This document shows, in pieces, positions 26,760 through 38,800 of a stretch of DNA of 64,000 nt (positions within the stretch are counted from its first letter, which is position 1; every line of letters begins with the position of its first letter). The position numbers and the translations under genes are program-made. The notes below the pieces were generated by a model. The model saw only the letters and a list, made by a program, of their open reading frames with translations, was not told the DNA's origin and ran no database searches. The DNA comes from Rhinopomastus cyanomelas (lineage: Eukaryota > Chordata > Aves > Bucerotiformes > Rhinopomastidae), in contig VXBP01008584.1 of assembly GCA_013400115.1 (NCBI GenBank), forward strand, positions 186,164 to 250,163, written 5' to 3'.

Positions 26760-27270
26760 GTGATTAGAGTCAATAAAAGTTTTCAATAGTTTTATTAAGG
26801 AATTAAAGAACAAGCCATCAGCGCTGGGTATGCGGGTGAATCCACGCTCCACCCACACGCGCACCGTAAACAGCTCAGCTTCTCCTTTTATATCCTACTC
26901 TAATACCTATAACAAGCAGCTACATGTATGGCTACTTCAAAAGGAAAGTGGGCATACGTAAACAAACAAGCAACAGTGTTCATGTTAATGAGTTCCAGGA
27001 ATGGGATGTCCCTCTGCTCCACAGGTGAACTTTGGCCCTAGGGGTCCTTCCTGGCTGACATCAGGGAGGAAGTAAGTAGTCGTCTTCACTTGCCTGCACT
27101 CACCCCTTATTGTTCTCCACAAGGCTTCCCCGTCGCAAACAAAACCTGCAATCTTATGTTTGGTATTAGCACTGCCTTAGCTCCTGCTTCAAGCTTTCTC
27201 CATTAACCTCTTCAGTCAATTTGACACTAATGATTATTCCATGTATCACATGACCTTATACTTTGTCACT
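26760..27270 (-). mobile_element. Possible solo LTR of an endogenous retrovirus
   Basis: Read on the minus strand there is a TATA box (TATAAAAGG at 26884-26892), followed about 90 nt later by a polyadenylation signal AATAAA at 26791-26796, with a GC-rich stretch between (CGTGTGGGTGGAGCGTGGAT, CACCCGCATACCCAGCGCTG). TATA, then a short R and AATAAA, is the U3-R-U5 order of an LTR; the CCCAGCGCTG/AATAAAA pair also resembles avian ERV LTRs. The remaining 5' part (U3) up to about 27270 is assumed. No internal retroviral genes adjoin. Ends and target-site duplications were not resolved. Confidence 0.5.
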
Positions 27271-27449
27271 ATGACTTTTCACTAATTTTTTTCTGAATGT
27301 GATAGTTGCCTTGCAGACTGCAAGCCAAAACTGCCAGCTTCATTTCCGTGTTTCCTGCAAACAGGGTGGGGTTGGGCTAGCAGAAGGGGTCTGGAGCTTT
27401 GGTTTCAGGTTTCCAGCTCAACCTTCTTCTCTTTCAACTCCATCTCTCA

Positions 27450-27920
27450 CTTTTAGTCTGTGTTGCACAGAGTGCAGAGGAGGGCAATGAAGCTGGTGAA
27501 GAGCCTGAAGAATAAATCTTATGAGGAGAGAGAGTTGGGGCTGCTTATTTTGAGGAAGAGGAGGCTTAGGGGAGACCTCATAGCTCTCTACAACTATCTG
27601 AGAGGACACTGTAGAGATGTTGGTGCTGATCTCTTCTCACAGGTCACTAGTGACAGAACCAGAGGGAACGGTTTCAAGCTTCAACAAGGTAAGTTTAGAT
27701 TAGACATCAGAAAAAATTCCTCATGAAGAGAGTGGTCGGGCAATAGAATGGGCTGCCCAGGGTGGTGGCTGAGTCACCATCCCTAGATGAGTTTAAAAGA
27801 TGCTTAGATGTAGTGTTGGGGAATATGGTTTAGGGATGAACTTGAGAAGCAGAGTTGATGGTTGGACTCTCTGATCCCAAGGGTCTTTTCCAGCCTGAAT
27901 GATTCCATGATTCTGTGGTA
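27450..27920 (+). mobile_element. CR1 LINE 3' fragment
   Basis: Plus strand. The frame at 27460-27726 reads LHRVQRRAMKLVKSLKNKSY, EERELGLLILRKRRLRGDLI, ALYNYLRGHCRDVGADLFSQ and VTSDRTRGNGFKL, the CR1 ORF2 C-terminus. The 3' UTR ends TCTTTTCCAGCC then TGAATGATTCCATGATTCTG. It is 5'-truncated at about 27450, inside the frame. Confidence 0.92.
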
Positions 27921-28699
27921 GATGCTGTATTTCCACAGAAGCAGGAACTGTTGGAAGTGTCTTTTCCCTTTTTAGAGTTTAGATATTAGAGGTTTTGGGT
28001 CAGTTATGTAAGAACATTGTGATCAATCTCCATTTATCTTTGTGTGTATGTCTTTTTAGGTGAGGCAAATTAAACGTGCTGTTCCTCCCCCCAATCAGAT
28101 TCGTTTTGTTTTTCACCTGCAATCCATAAGTGGGAGTTTTTCCACAGCCTCCCTGTATTGTTTTTATGTTTGCCCATTAGTGCCTGAACTGAATTAATTG
28201 GTTCATTTTCTCACTGGGTTTTTAAAGCAGGGCACTCAACAGAGCCTTCAATAATATTTCACAGATAATTAAGCGTTATGTGAAGCTTACTAGCTACCCT
28301 TCTGCTATTTTCCTTAAACTTACTGCCCTACTACTATAAAACAAGATGAACCGAAGCGTTTGCCAATCTTTTTTTCTACCCCATTATGTAATTTTCTTAT
28401 TTTAACATTTTTGCCTTTCTTCTAATGAAATCTGACAGATAAAAAATATTCTGTCTCCACCATTCTCCAAATTAATACTTATGTAATAAGGTATAAATTA
28501 TTTCAGATCAATTTTGCCACTACCATGTCTCTGGAGATCACTGCCACTGGTGTTGCCTATTTTATCCCACATGATAAATTAGTAATGACTGCAGAAAGCA
28601 AGTCAAGGGAAACTACGTATTAGTTTGGGCAAACACAAGTTCTTCCAACTTACTACTTCTATCCCCTCCTAGAAGGCAATTAAAAGTAGATTTCTAGGA

Positions 28700-29850
28700 A
28701 ACTCTATGCTGGCATCGGTGGATGTGGTCTATCTTGACCTGAGTAAGGCATTTGTCTCACACAGCATCCTCACAGCCAAACTGAGGCAGAGTGGTCTAGA
28801 TGATCAGGTAGTGAGGTGGATCGTGAACTGGCTGCAGGATAGAAGCCACAGAGTAGTGGTCAATGGGACAGAGTCTTGTTGGAGGCCTGGATCTAGTGGA
28901 GTGCCCCAGGGGTCAGTCCTGGGACCAGTCCTGTTCAATCTATTCATTGATGACTTAGATGAGGGACTAGGGTGCACTATCAGCATGTTTGCTGATGACA
29001 CAAAGCTGGGTGGTGTCATCAACACCCCAGCAGGCTGTGCTGCTGTTCAGCAAGACCTGGACAGGGAGAAACTTAATGAAGTATAACAAGGGTAAGTGTG
29101 GAGTCTAGCATCTGGACAAGAACAACCCCAGGTAACAGTATAGAGCTGTTGGAGAGCAGTGTAGGAGAAAGGGACGTGGGGGTCCTGGTGGACAGCAGGA
29201 TCACTATGAGCCAGCAGTGTGCTCTTGTGGCCAAAAGGGCCAACAGCATCCTGGGGTGGATCAGAAGGGGGCTAGTTAGCAGATCGAGAGAGGTTCTTCT
29301 CTCCCTCTACTCTGCCCTACTAAGACCACATCTGGAGTATTGTGTGTAGTTCTGGGCTCCTCAGTTCAAGAGGGATGTGGAGCTGCTGGAAGGAGTCCAG
29401 AGCATAGGGCAATGAGGATCATGAAGGGAAGTGGAGCACCTCCCTTATGAGGAGAGGCTGAGGGAGTTGGGTCTCTTCAGCCTGGAGAAGAGGAGACTGA
29501 GAGGTGACCTCATTAATGTCTGTAAATATTTGAAGGGTGGGTGTCAGAAGGATGGAGCCGGGCTCTTCTCAGTGTCATCTAGTGATAGGATACGGGGCAA
29601 TGGTTGTAAGCTGGAACATAGAAGGTGTCTCTTAAATATGAGAAGGAACTTCTTCACAGTGAGGGTGACAGAGCACTGGAACAGGCTGCCCAGGGGGTTG
29701 TGGAGTCTTCTTCACTGGAGACATTTAAGACCCGTCTGCATATGTTCCTGTGTGGCTTGGTCTAGATGATCCTGCTGGGGTGGAGGGATTGGACTGGATG
29801 ATCTTTTGAGGTCCCTTCCAATCCCTAATGATTCTGTGATTCTTAACATC
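28700..29850 (+). mobile_element. Young-looking CR1 LINE, 1.15 kb
   Basis: Plus-strand copy beginning within the RT palm (SVDVVYLDLSKAF) with VVNGTESCWRPGSSGVPQGS, VLGPVLFNLFIDDLDEG and FADD at 28988-28999, then GVLVDSRITMSQQCALVAKR, RPHLEYCV, and the C-terminus at 29431-29700 (LPYEERLRELGLFSLEKRRL, RNFFTVRVTEHWNRLPRG). The 3' end is GAGGTCCCTTCCAATCCCTA followed by ATGATTCTGTGATTCT. A few indels split the frame. Subfamily shared with 12110-13815, 51915-52515 and 58290-60965. Confidence 0.95.
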
Positions 29851-30194
29851 TGCCATTCTATTGCTTGCCTAACTGTTCGCTTCAGCATCAAGTCATGTGA
29901 TAACAAGTTCTCTCTCCCCCGTTCTAAAAATCTTTTACTGCAAGGGCTACTAAGGAAGAAAAACAGTGGTTCTCCTCAAGATTAGTTAGATTGTTAACTG
30001 AGAAACAACTCACATGCATGCTTTCTTTTAATTGTATTTAAAGTTCGAAAGCGTCTCCTTCTACTGAGAATGAATTTCCTTAATTCAGGTTTGAAATGCC
30101 CCTCTCACCTGTTCCTGAACAATGCTTTTAAGGCCTGCAGAGGCTTCTGCCCTTGACCATGGTGCTTCAGAAACTGTTCTTGATGTTCATCTTT

Positions 30195-30560
30195 ACAGAA
30201 TCACAGAATTATTGAGGCTGGAAAAGACCTCTGAGATCATCAAACCCAACCTATGACCTGACACCATGATACCAGCTAGACCATGGCACTGAGTGCTATC
30301 ATCCAGTCCATCCTTAAACACTTCCAGGGATGGCAATTCCACCACTGCCCTGCCCTGTCTATTCCAGCATCTGATCACTCTTTCCATGAGGAAGGGCTTC
30401 CTAACTTCCAACCTAACCCTCCCGTGGCAGGTTCAGGTCCTGCCCTCTCATCCTATCACCAGTTGCCTGGAAGAAGAGCCCAAACCCCACCTAACTACAA
30501 CCTCCCTTCAGGTAGAGAAGGAGAAGGTTCCTCCGAGTCTCCTCTTAAAAATGCTTACCA
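30195..30560 (-). mobile_element. CR1 LINE 3' end, older subfamily
   Basis: The plus strand starts AGAATCACAGAATTATTGAG then GCTGGAAAAGACCTCTGAGA. It differs from the young subfamily (TGACACCATGATACCAGC, CACTTCCAGGGATGGCAATT). Sequence up to CCTCCGAGTCTCCTCTTAAA follows ORF2. Lies tail to tail with 28700-29850, 345 bp apart. Confidence 0.87.
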
Positions 30561-33500
30561 CTCTATCCAAACCAGCTTGAGTGCTTAACTGAAAGGTCAA
30601 ATGATGGATTTTGCAATAAGATTAAGACATAGTGATTTCAGCAGTTTCAAAGCCGCACTGACAGAAGCACAGCCATTCTTACAGACCATCAAACCAAATA
30701 AGTGAGCAGTAAAATCTAAAACCCGAAGACATCCCAATCGAGGTAGTGATCACTCAGTTACAGGAAAAAAAACCACAAAAGGAAAGTATTGTTTCACAGT
30801 AAGTCAAAAGACTGCTTTTGAAAAGTTAATAGAATTTGGCTTCAACTCATCAAGCTCCTCTCTGCTCCTGCCACCCTTCACTCCGCACAGCAGTTTCTAT
30901 CCAGCACACACCTATTAACCACCTGCTACACCAGTACAGGACAGTTAAACATCAACAGAGGATAAAATAAATGGTGTATACTTATATAATTTACTTGCAA
31001 ACCCTGTTTGTGAAGCATTGATGAGAAAACACCCGAGCAATTCAAATGTACCAAGTACAGCCAAGCTGGATGGAAGCCACACTGCGAAGAGACAACACAT
31101 ATTACTCTGCTCTCATCAGAGATACTGTGTTGGTCTCGTTCATAGATTTATTTCATTCAGGACAAGAATCAGCCTAAGCCTTTATATCCACAGTGTAAAA
31201 GGTTAGAGTATATGACACTACACTTTGATTAACAATGTGAATCATTTATAGGTCTAATTACCGTAACAAGCTTCTACTTCCTCCCTCATAAACACTGCTG
31301 TAAGTCTTGGCTTCTCTTCATCCATACTCCTAATGCTGGCTGTAAGAAAATACCCTTGCCATACCCAGCATGAAGCAGAAGTTAACTAGAAAAAGCACAC
31401 AGACAACAGACAGGAGCAGATAAGCTCTGCACCTCTCATGGCAAGGCAGACACACAGAAGAAATCAAGTCCCCCACTTCAGCTTTTCAAGACACACCAAC
31501 AAAACCCTCTTTAAGCTGCATTCAAGAATGATCTGCTTTCTTTCCAGTGGACAGAAGCAGCAAAGCTTAGTAGAATAGTGCAGAGAACAGAACAATGGAA
31601 GTACAATACCACACTGTACACTTCAGGTGTCCCAGCAAAAGCTGACCCCCACTCTCAAGTGTGGAGTACTAAAGGCAGTGTAATTACAGAGAAAATCTCA
31701 GATCCTCGCGAACAGTTTTCTAGAATGTAATTAAAACAAAAAGGATTGAATAAGCAATGATTATCAAGTCTAAATGGAGCTAGAATACCACCAATGTGTC
31801 TTAGCCTGATTTTCCAGATATCTCTACAGACACCAATAGACTGCACTGGTGCCAAAAGGATTCAGTGCTTTTACTTAAAATACAAGCGATGGCCTTTCCT
31901 TTTTTATACTAACAAATCAACAAGATAATTCTGGAATTCATTAGTGAAGAACATGAACCAATCCCACATAATAAGCTTTACTTCCTCTGCAAAACACTTC
32001 AAAAATATCTAAATGAATATGGAAATGCATCTTTCTGTAGCAAATTGTTCATTATTGAATCATTATCAACTCTTGTTAGACAAAATTTCTCTCTTTTGCA
32101 ATGTACAAGATCATTAAAATGTTTGAGAGCTCCATCATGAAAGACAGTGGCACTTTATAATTCACTATCTCTTCAGGCAAATATGCTTACGGCTGAACAT
32201 AATACACAAAATAACAACATCCCCTTGACATAACATTCTTTCTTTTAATGATGCTCTTAAGTGTTGACAGCAACGGTGAAATATGTTGTCGCTTTTTCTT
32301 TTTTTAAAAAACAAATTTTAACTATTTCAGAGATGCGTTTCCGTCATGACAAAATGTTGGGAAGGGATACATTTCTTAGATACTCAGCATGGAACCCCAG
32401 ACAGTCCATCACTCCCATTAGCCTAGCAAGGTATTCCCTGTAACCTCACTAGGATCACACTCTTGGCCTCCATCTCCTTTCAGCCTCTGAGAAACACTAA
32501 AGTAATGCATTAAGTATGATCTACAGTAATTAATAAATCAGATACTTTTATTCTGCTTGTAGGAACATGCTCACAGTTTTACATTAAGAAACTGTGTGGC
32601 ATTATTTGGCCTAAAAAGATACCTAATATTTCTTGGCAATAATAGGCAAAATGCCATAAACATGAAGAGTGGAACCACAGAGAAAATCACTGCTCAATAG
32701 TGAAATGTAGCCTTTATCATTCCTGCCTCCACGCATTTAGCATTAACTTAAGATATACTGCAAAAATACAAAATGTGAACTTATGATACACAAATCTGCA
32801 CTGTTTACTGTTACATAAGTAAAATTAATTTATTATGACAAGCAAAAAAACCTCTTGCGAAAGTTTTTAGAGTCGAGGTGTATTTTTCTTAGACAGATAT
32901 ACTGAAAGCATTCTAGACTTCTTTGCTGCATAGAGAAGAAACTGAATTACTATTGCTCCAATCAAATTCGTAAGAACTGTTAGCCATAAAGCATTCCACT
33001 TCTTAGATCACAGCTGCTTCAAGCACTTCTGAGTAGGTGAGTGACACTCCCACATCTTGCAATTCATTCATTCTCTCTACAAAACAATGTCAATGAAGGC
33101 TTCTTCCCAAACCTCTATTCATGATGGAACTCTATCATGATTCATTGACTCCTCGGTCCATCTCTTCAATAAAACTGAAAAACTACCAAGATACAGTTGC
33201 ACCAATTCTTTTCTTCACACGAAAGGCATAGATTGCTTACAACTCAAATGGCTCCAAATAAATACATAGGCAAATAGTTTGCTCTTGGTAATACAAACTT
33301 AAATAAATAATACCCAACCTTTACGAAATATTTTTTTTAATTACAAAATAAGTGTCAACCACAAAGCCTAGAGCCATTCCATACACGTTACTGATCACAC
33401 CACCAGAGAAGGAATTGGAGTAAACTGTCTCACTAGCTTCTTGTATTTAAGAAAACTTAACGTATTTCAAGTCGTACTGGGGGAAGCCGTACTCTGCTCT

Positions 33501-34655
33501 ACCAAAATAACTATGGGAAACAACATTTTAGCTTATCTCCAGACATGAGTATTATTGACCAATGGACACTTAGTCTCTCTAAACTGAGACTACAGAGATG
33601 GTTTTAAGATTACACATATCCACGGTCCTATAGAAAGGTTGAAATTAAATTCTGTTTTCAGCAATAACTAATTTGTCTGCCTCCATTTCAGGGAAAATTA
33701 AAGTCGTAAACAAAGACTGAGCAAAGTAGAGAGATTTCTAGAAGAAATTGCAGACCACAAGGATTTGGATTTAGGTAATCCACTTAGATTACCACTGCTA
33801 TGTCTTAAAAGGACAATACTGAGATCACAAAATAGGTCATGTCTACAAGACTCAGAACATATAAATGCAACACTACAAAATGTACAGGTTTACAGCACCC
33901 TAAGTTTAAGGGAAACATGTTTCTCGAGTCCATGTGTTGCCAAACAATAAGTATTTTTAAATCAACATCGTTTACATGTGTTCAATTCCACAGAAGTGCA
34001 GATGATGAAGAAAATAAAATGCCTTTCAGTGCCTAAGCTCACAACAAAACACACATTTTTCTTGATTGTTTTTCCCATCTCAAATGCAGAAAACATTAAG
34101 ACACTCTCAGTCCTGAAAGCAGTCATGACGTACACCTAGCAAACAGGCGTTCACATCTATTCCTTACAAGTTACAACACTTCTAATGTAGCAAGTACCAA
34201 AAACATTACCAATTTAGAACAAGAGGCAAGCCCTCAAATTTGTGACTGAAGAAAAGCCTCAAGTAAATTGGTAGTTCGTTCAGGAACCAACAATGTTAGG
34301 AAAAAATTATTGTTTTTAATGCACAAATTAAAAATTGCTGTAGATGTCTTCTCAACAAAAGTTAAGAAAAAGTCTTTTGGAATTGGTAAGAAAAGTAAAA
34401 ATTAAATCAAAACGTATCACTTTGCCAGATCAACTGGAGAAAATCTAGGTAGTTCCTTTTTCTAAAAAGTCCTGGACAGTGATCTTTAGGAGGAATCTGC
34501 CCAACATAATATTTCAATAGGAAAGCAAATGTTTTTATGAGAAAAACAGTCATTTCCAGATGCTTGACATGTCAGGCCTAGACAAGGAAATGAAAAATGT
34601 CTCTTTCTGACCAAAGAGGCTTTGAGAGGATACTCGTAAAGAATTACCTACTTAC
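30561..34655. other. Unique intronic stretch next to the TCF12 exon
   Basis: About 4.1 kb of AT-rich sequence in which I see no gene, RNA gene or transposable element. Confidence 0.6.
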
Positions 34656-34758
34656 CCATCAGATTTGAGTTCATGAAAGGTGTCGGGGACAATCCTTCAT
34701 GAGGCCCTAATCGACTGTCATTCATGTGATCACTGTAATGAGGACTGTCTGCAAAACC
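34656..34758 (-). CDS. TCF12: TCF12 (HEB) coding exon, N-terminal region
   Basis: Read on the minus strand, a TTTTTTCTCTAG acceptor is followed by 103 nt and a GTAAGT donor. It enters in phase 0 and encodes 34 codons ([20 protein letters not shown], then EGLSPTPFMNSNLM) plus the first base of the next codon, probably Gly. It matches human TCF12 [23 protein letters not shown]... with three replacements (T to A, L to M, A to P) over 34 residues as I recall that protein. It follows the exon at 48105-48178 directly in the normal transcript; its incoming phase fits both direct joining and inclusion of the 44937-45005 segment. The next exon (starting around KTSERGSF in human) was looked for towards position 1 and not seen, so the downstream intron exceeds 34 kb. 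Confidence 0.96.
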
Positions 34759-35519
34759 CTAGAGAAAAAAGACAAGAGTATTAAACAGATTATTTGGCAG
34801 CCCAGCTAACTGAGTGCAATGACACTTTACTAATTAAATGTGCAGTCACAATTGGTCATTAATCATAAAAGTTGGATTTCAGGTCTGTCTCTCAGAAATG
34901 ACTCCTTGCCCACATTTTACTTATTCTCTCCCTCTCTTCATCCAAAGGAGAACAACTTCTTAGCACGTTGTGTCCTCGTGGACAAGATTTCTAAAAATCA
35001 AGTAATGCTGGGATATTGTAATATATGAATCAGCATAGCATTGCCAACCACAGACAGTAAAATCAGTCTGAAGTACTTGCAACTCTTTTTCCTAAGGTTT
35101 CTGTTGGCACTGGAACAACACAGTAATAATAAGGAAGAGTCGTCACCACTAGGAAAAAACTGTTAGTGCAAAAGAGAAATTCCCTCTTCCCTCACAGCCT
35201 GCTGTTGTTACACATCAGTAGCTATTGACACTATTACATTACTACACAACAGAGCTCACTGACTGAAGATTTACTTGCAAATGACACATTAATAACTTTG
35301 TAATCTGATTTGCAAATAAGCACTCAAACCGAAACACTTTACTACCCTTTTCTAGCACTGCTGCAGCCAACTTAGCAGGCTTGGAGTGACCCTTCTGCAG
35401 TCATGAAACACCAGCTAATGAAAAACTTGTGCCAAGTCTGAGAGAAGACTAAGGACACAGATATAATTTAATTAACCCAATTACTTAAATTTCTCTTTTG
35501 CACATTTCTAATGTGTGAG

Positions 35520-35760
35520 TGCCTTTTTATGAGGGACTGTAGTGACAGGACACGGAGGATGATTTCGAAAGAGGGAAGATGAATAATCAGATCTTTGGAA
35601 GAAATTCCTCACTCTGAGGGTGCTGAGGCACTGTGGCTACTGTTTCTCAAAGTGTTCAAGGCTTAGAGATAATTTTATCACACATAAAAAGTAAGAGTAG
35701 GGTTAAGTGTTGGACTTTATTATCTTACAGGTCTTTTCCAACCCATATGTTTCTGTGATA
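35520..35760 (+). mobile_element. Degenerate CR1 3' end, first of a tandem pair
   Basis: GTAGTGACAGGACACGGAGG, AAGAAATTCCTCACTCTGAG and GTGCTGAGGCACTG are CR1 ORF2-end blocks. It ends with GTCTTTTCCAACCCATATG and TTTCTGTGATA. No frame survives. Confidence 0.75.
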
Positions 35761-35761
35761 T

Positions 35762-35870
35762 GCCAGGCTGGATGGGGCTCTGGGCAACCTGGTCTTAGTC
35801 CAGGCAGTTTGGAACCAGATGATCTCTGAGGTCCCACCCAACCTAAGCTTACTTATGATTCCATGATAAA
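35762..35870 (+). mobile_element. CR1 3' terminal fragment, second of a tandem pair
   Basis: GCCAGGCTGGATGGGGCTCT, GGGCAACCTGGTCTTAGTCC, GATGATCTCTGAGGTCCC then ACTTATGATTCCATGATA. This 3' end begins exactly where the first one stops, suggesting insertion of one CR1 into another at the tail. Confidence 0.8.
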
Positions 35871-38800
35871 GTGTTTTCAGCTCTACCATATAAATATAGA
35901 AGGGTATTAGCCATCCATGTGCATTGAATCACTCATTCTGTACATGACAGACTTGGCACTCAACTTGCACCTCCTTTTGTAGCCAAAGTGTTATTTTTAA
36001 CACTGTTTTTAAATGTTGTAAACTTTACCTTAAACTTCCACTTAGTCACTTCTAGTCTGGTATGTCTCTTTAGAGAGAAAGGCCCAATTAAGGGTGGGGG
36101 GAGGGGGAGGAAATTGTTCACAGATACCAGAAACCATCCCAAGTGCCCTGGGACTAGAAAAATCATCAATCACTCAACATTTATCAATTTTGCAGAGTAC
36201 AGGCTCACAGTCAAGGCAGCATTAATGGGGCTGAAACAGGCCTCAGTATCTTTGCAAATGTGCTGTCAGTTCTACCAAAGGGCTAGTAGCTGAGGGCTAA
36301 ATAACTGTCAAGTCACTTCTGCTGCTTATGGACGCGTGTCACAACTCTGGCTGCTCTTCAGCTTTAAAAGTAATCCTCTGGGAGTCCCACCTCCCAGATG
36401 AATCTCTGGCTGACTTCATCTACTTCAGAATCGGCACTCTGAAACAATCTTAGTGACATTTACAACTTGGCTGTGACCATGAGGGTGTCCTCTGGTAACC
36501 ATGACCTAGCTGTGTCTGTCAGACAAGCAGCGTGGAACAGCAGCTGCCAAGGAAATGGAGTGGCTCCTAGCTACAGGCACCACATGTGATTTATTTTTAT
36601 GCTGAAAGGAAACAAAAAAGAAATTAAATCTGCTGAGTAAAAATTTGCAGATAGAGGACCCAAAAGATAAAGCTCCTGAGAAAGTACCTTCCTCTTTGGC
36701 TCTCTGCTCGTAGTTGTCATTTTGGGGTTTTAAAACCTCCCTAAAACAGTATTGCAATAACATTTTACTTTCTAAAGAAATATACTGGGAAGGCAGTAAG
36801 AGTGGTACAAGAGAATCTGTATGTCAGACGTTCAAAAAGAGGTGCCTAAATGACCCCAAAAACTAATCTTCAAGAGCTCCTAGAGTCACAGATCTCAATA
36901 AAGTAAGTAACAAAACTCACTTCATACATGGTTACACATTCTGCAACACAACCTACCTAATGCACTGGACCACTAATGCTCCTCCTTACGCTGATACTGT
37001 ACACTCCCCACCAAAACAGAGGTCTTCGAAAACTGTGTGCGTAGTTTACACAAAAAGGAACAGTCTCCCTTCTACCATCAGTATCAATTCAAATTATCCT
37101 TTACACCATGTTCTTTTCACAAACCATCTCAGTTCCCAGGAATTCACTTGCACCCAGTCACTACAGCCTCGAAGTTAAATTTCTACAACACAACACAAAG
37201 CTAATTTTTCTATCTGAGAAATGCTCCAATAAGTCTTTTACTATACTAAAGCAATAGAAAACACAACAGTTACGATACAGGGAGAAAATGTGCTAAGACG
37301 TGCACGAGCATTTTCATGGAGAGGCTTCTTTACTACTTGAACTCAATTCCTAACTCAAATTACTCCAGGCACCTCACTCTTCGTCAAGTACTACAGATTT
37401 CACAAATGTCCAAAGTATAACCTCTCACAGGCTTCAGCCACAGCGTACCTACAAGAAGGGGTCTTCACTTGGCCACTATCCTTGACACCAGTTATTCAGT
37501 CTTCATAAACATATCAGCTCAAACTGCATTTTTGCTTAGGATTAGAAAACAGGCACTGATTCCCACTTAGTTTATACAAATAGCCAACAACACAAGCAGT
37601 TTTAACAAAACTTATTTTGCACTTCAGAAAAGCAAATTCAGTGAAAGCAGAAAAGCTGTAAGCACAGCAATTTAAATTACCCTCATTGCAGAGCACTGTT
37701 CACACCTAAGACACAGTTCAATTCCAAATTCTATTCTTGATGCCATTCCTCGCTCTTAGATCTGTACTCTTAAGTTCCAGAATAAACAGCAAAAAGTTCT
37801 GAAAAGCTCCTGGAAGCTTCCAGTCATACAATCAAGGCTTTAAAAAAAAAGTGATAACAAATAAGACAATGCAAACTGATAATATGCTTACTGATTACGG
37901 GTGAAGGCAGTTGAAAGCCTTTAAAAGTCTGTCTGGAACACCAATAAAGGACAGTGGTTTATTAAAAGGTACCTGCCACTCGTGTGACTGAGCAACAAAG
38001 GGAAAACGCCACAGCTAGCGTCTGACCCCATCCTCACTGCCAGGCAACACAAGGGCAGCAGGGGCAGACTGCACGTGTACACAAATTTCTGTCAGAGCCC
38101 CTCTCGCATTTCTGTTTTCAAGATGACCCTCTACAATACATACTGACAATTTTCAGAATTCTTTCTGGGAAAGCAAGGACATTTTGGTTCACCGCAATTC
38201 TGAAGAGTCCTCTCTGAAAGGGGACTCGCCAAATTACTGCTTGGCTGCCAAGCAGAAATAGGAGCTCAATGGCTATGTCAAAAGTTGTTCTCCCTCTTGC
38301 AAAATGCTAATTGATATTCTGACCTGACTGGAACAGGGTGATGATATCATTCTTTGGACCACAGGTGGTCTTCCAAAGCCTTTTGGAGGATTGTTACCTA
38401 CTGTTACCTGCAAGGCAAGCTTGACACAGACAAGCAGAGACACCCCACATCGACATACACTTCCCCATTTCTGCCACCACTGCTTCCCAGCAAATGGGCC
38501 AATGTATCAGCACACATCCCAATGAACTTTGGGAAGATTTACTGACAAAAAGTCAGCAAAACTGGACAACTTACTTTGTGTTCTCAACACCCTGCTCTGA
38601 AGGGACTGCAGAGTGCTCAAGGCATTCTTTTGTTTACACAAAGAGAACTGGTTTTGAATATGGTTATATGGTCAAATTCACATTGTTTGTTCCAACCCTT
38701 TACACAGCTACTACAAAAGCAGACTTTAACATTCCAAAAGGAAAACAAAATTTATTGTATTACTGCAGCCTTATTAAAGTCTAACGGGGGGGTCCCTTTA

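Larger units (their letters stand above)
1..34655 (-). other. TCF12: TCF12 intron downstream of exon 34656-34758 (partial)
   Basis: At least 34.6 kb of intron running off the left end, assigned because the last recognised exon ends in a GTAAGT donor and no following TCF12 exon was found. It holds about a dozen CR1 copies, two LTR-like blocks and a candidate conserved regulatory stretch. A minor nested gene or lncRNA cannot be excluded by reading alone. Confidence 0.75.
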
